7,169 bases of DNA from JBHIER01 sp046760705 [NCBI: bacterium] (lineage in GTDB: Bacteria; JBHIER01; G020348925), in NCBI GenBank assembly GCA_046760705.1, contig JBHIER010000169.1:1-7169 (forward strand). The letters run 5' to 3'. Made by a program: the position numbers and the translations under genes. This document shows positions 6,732-7,169 of the stretch, piece after piece (the first letter of the stretch is position 1; each line of letters begins with the position of its first letter). The notes below the pieces were generated by a model. It searched no databases, was not told the DNA's origin, and was given only the letters and a program-made list of their open reading frames with translations.

Positions 6732-6899
6732 ATGGATCCCGAAAAGCATCTAAGAGAAGCGAAGGGCCTTTATCAAAAAGCCCTGGAGGAATTTCAAAGG
6801 GCCAAGCCGAAAAAGGATGGCATGCTGTTGAGGGATGCCTCTCGTTTAAACAGGGCCTCAAAAAGGGGAGGAGGATGTCATGGCACGACTAAGAACTAA
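6732..6899 (+). CDS. Short HEPN-like (PaREP1/DUF5618-type) protein, probably truncated
   Basis: From ATG 6732 the frame reads MDPEKHLREAKGLYQKALEE followed by FQRAKPKKDGMLLRDA. This resembles the first helical pair of PaREP1/DUF5618-type HEPN-like proteins, which usually continue with an RDAxEKAWxAV helix. Here the resemblance ends at RDA. The remaining 19 residues are Ser/Arg/Gly-rich and look non-native, so a 3' deletion is likely. An upstream ATG at 6642 would add 30 residues with no resemblance to the family. The 3' end overlaps the start of the next gene by 20 bases. The identification rests on pattern memory of the family and is tentative. The 120 bases between the MerR-TPR stop and this gene show no clear promoter or terminator. 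Confidence 0.45.
   Translation: MDPEKHLREAKGLYQKALEEFQRAKPKKDGMLLRDASRLNRASKRGGGCHGTTKN
6865..6874 (+). promoter_or_regulatory. Ribosome binding site of the retropepsin-like gene
   Basis: GGGGAGGAGG ends five bases before ATG 6880. It supports translation from that ATG although the gene runs off the window. Confidence 0.65.
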
Positions 6900-7169
6900 T
6901 GTCATTGTAGCTGGGCGCAATTGTTGGACACTATTTGATGGAGGAGCACGGAATACCTATGTTGTGGATGATCTGGCTTCTCTTTTGCCGACATTTGAAT
7001 CAGAAAGGGTAGAGCCTGTTTCTCTAGGAGGAGAGGTTCACAAAGTGACCAAGAAGTGTTGGTTGACTTGTCTTGTTGAAGGGCTTCCGGTGAGCACACA
7101 TGCCCGTGTTCTTAAGGAAATAGGAACGGATGAGGAAGGAAGAAAAATAGAGGTTTTGATGGGTGCGCT
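6880..7169 (+). CDS. Retropepsin-like aspartic protease family protein, 5' part
   Basis: The open frame from ATG 6880 continues past the window end (96 complete codons seen). MARLRTNVIVAGRNCWTLFD leads into GGARNTYV, the hairpin and active-site loop pattern of single-domain, retroviral-type aspartic proteases (clan AA). Later VSLGGEVHKVTKKCWLTCLV and KIEVLMGA fit the flap strand and the hydrophobic-hydrophobic-Gly segment near the C-terminus. The catalytic Asp would be D20. The usual Asp-Thr/Ser-Gly triad reads Asp-Gly-Gly (residues 20-22), which may weaken or abolish proteolysis. A strong ribosome binding site precedes it, and it overlaps the HEPN-like remnant, suggesting the two form an operon. 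The substrate is unknown. The family assignment is moderately sure; the enzymatic activity is not. Confidence 0.6.
   Translation, partial: MARLRTNVIVAGRNCWTLFDGGARNTYVVDDLASLLPTFESERVEPVSLGGEVHKVTKKCWLTCLVEGLPVSTHARVLKEIGTDEEGRKIEVLMGA

Noticed and set aside
6598-6861. Minus-strand 87-residue frame over the end of merR-TPR and the HEPN-like gene
   Set aside because: No ribosome binding site or recognisable motif, and the + strand has a better coding interpretation.
6902-7099. Minus-strand 65-residue frame
   Set aside because: It is antisense to the retropepsin-like gene, which has a strong ribosome binding site and family motifs.
1-7169. CRISPR arrays, tRNA or rRNA genes, insertion sequences
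   Set aside because: No regularly spaced repeats, tRNA-like cloverleaf, rRNA sequence or transposase motif was seen on either strand.

Overview
The window is bacterial DNA with every supportable gene on the + strand. It falls into two blocks of different base composition. The left block (about 1-4125) holds housekeeping genes in the order cytidylate kinase (3' part), ispH, rpsA, then a broken mtaB. Single 60-base rows counted by hand here are near 58% G+C. The right block (about 4156-7169) holds a DNA-repair module: a broken ku, an intact stand-alone LigD-type ATP-dependent ligase, and a MerR-TPR fusion protein. A short HEPN-like remnant and the start of a retropepsin-like protein follow. Rows counted here are near 38-43% G+C.

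The cmk-ispH-rpsA order, a six-domain S1 protein, the MEP isoprenoid pathway and bacterial NHEJ genes fit an environmental bacterium of the Desulfobacterota, NC10 or Nitrospirota kind. This placement is an inference of low confidence. The many broken genes make a metagenome-assembled contig plausible.

Left block: cmk, ispH and rpsA are tightly packed and read as one transcription unit, with ispH starting on the base after the cmk stop. cmk carries a one-base frameshift in a G run. A perfect 9-bp hairpin lies in the 3' end of ispH, just before the strong ribosome binding site of rpsA. mtaB keeps its N-terminus and its radical-SAM core but has lost about 110 residues between them and everything after the core.

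Right block: the Ku reading frame is in three pieces across two frames, with about 100 residues missing, including much of the DNA-encircling core. LigD retains all nucleotidyltransferase motifs. Its stop overlaps the start of the MerR-TPR gene (ATGA), so those two are probably translationally coupled. The most interesting points are the NHEJ locus with a gutted ku beside an intact ligase, the coupled MerR-TPR gene, and the HEPN-like/retropepsin-like pair with an Asp-Gly-Gly active-site variant. The cluster of indels in cmk, mtaB, ku and the HEPN-like gene, beside intact ispH, rpsA, ligD and merR-TPR, needs to be settled as true decay or assembly error before functional conclusions are drawn.
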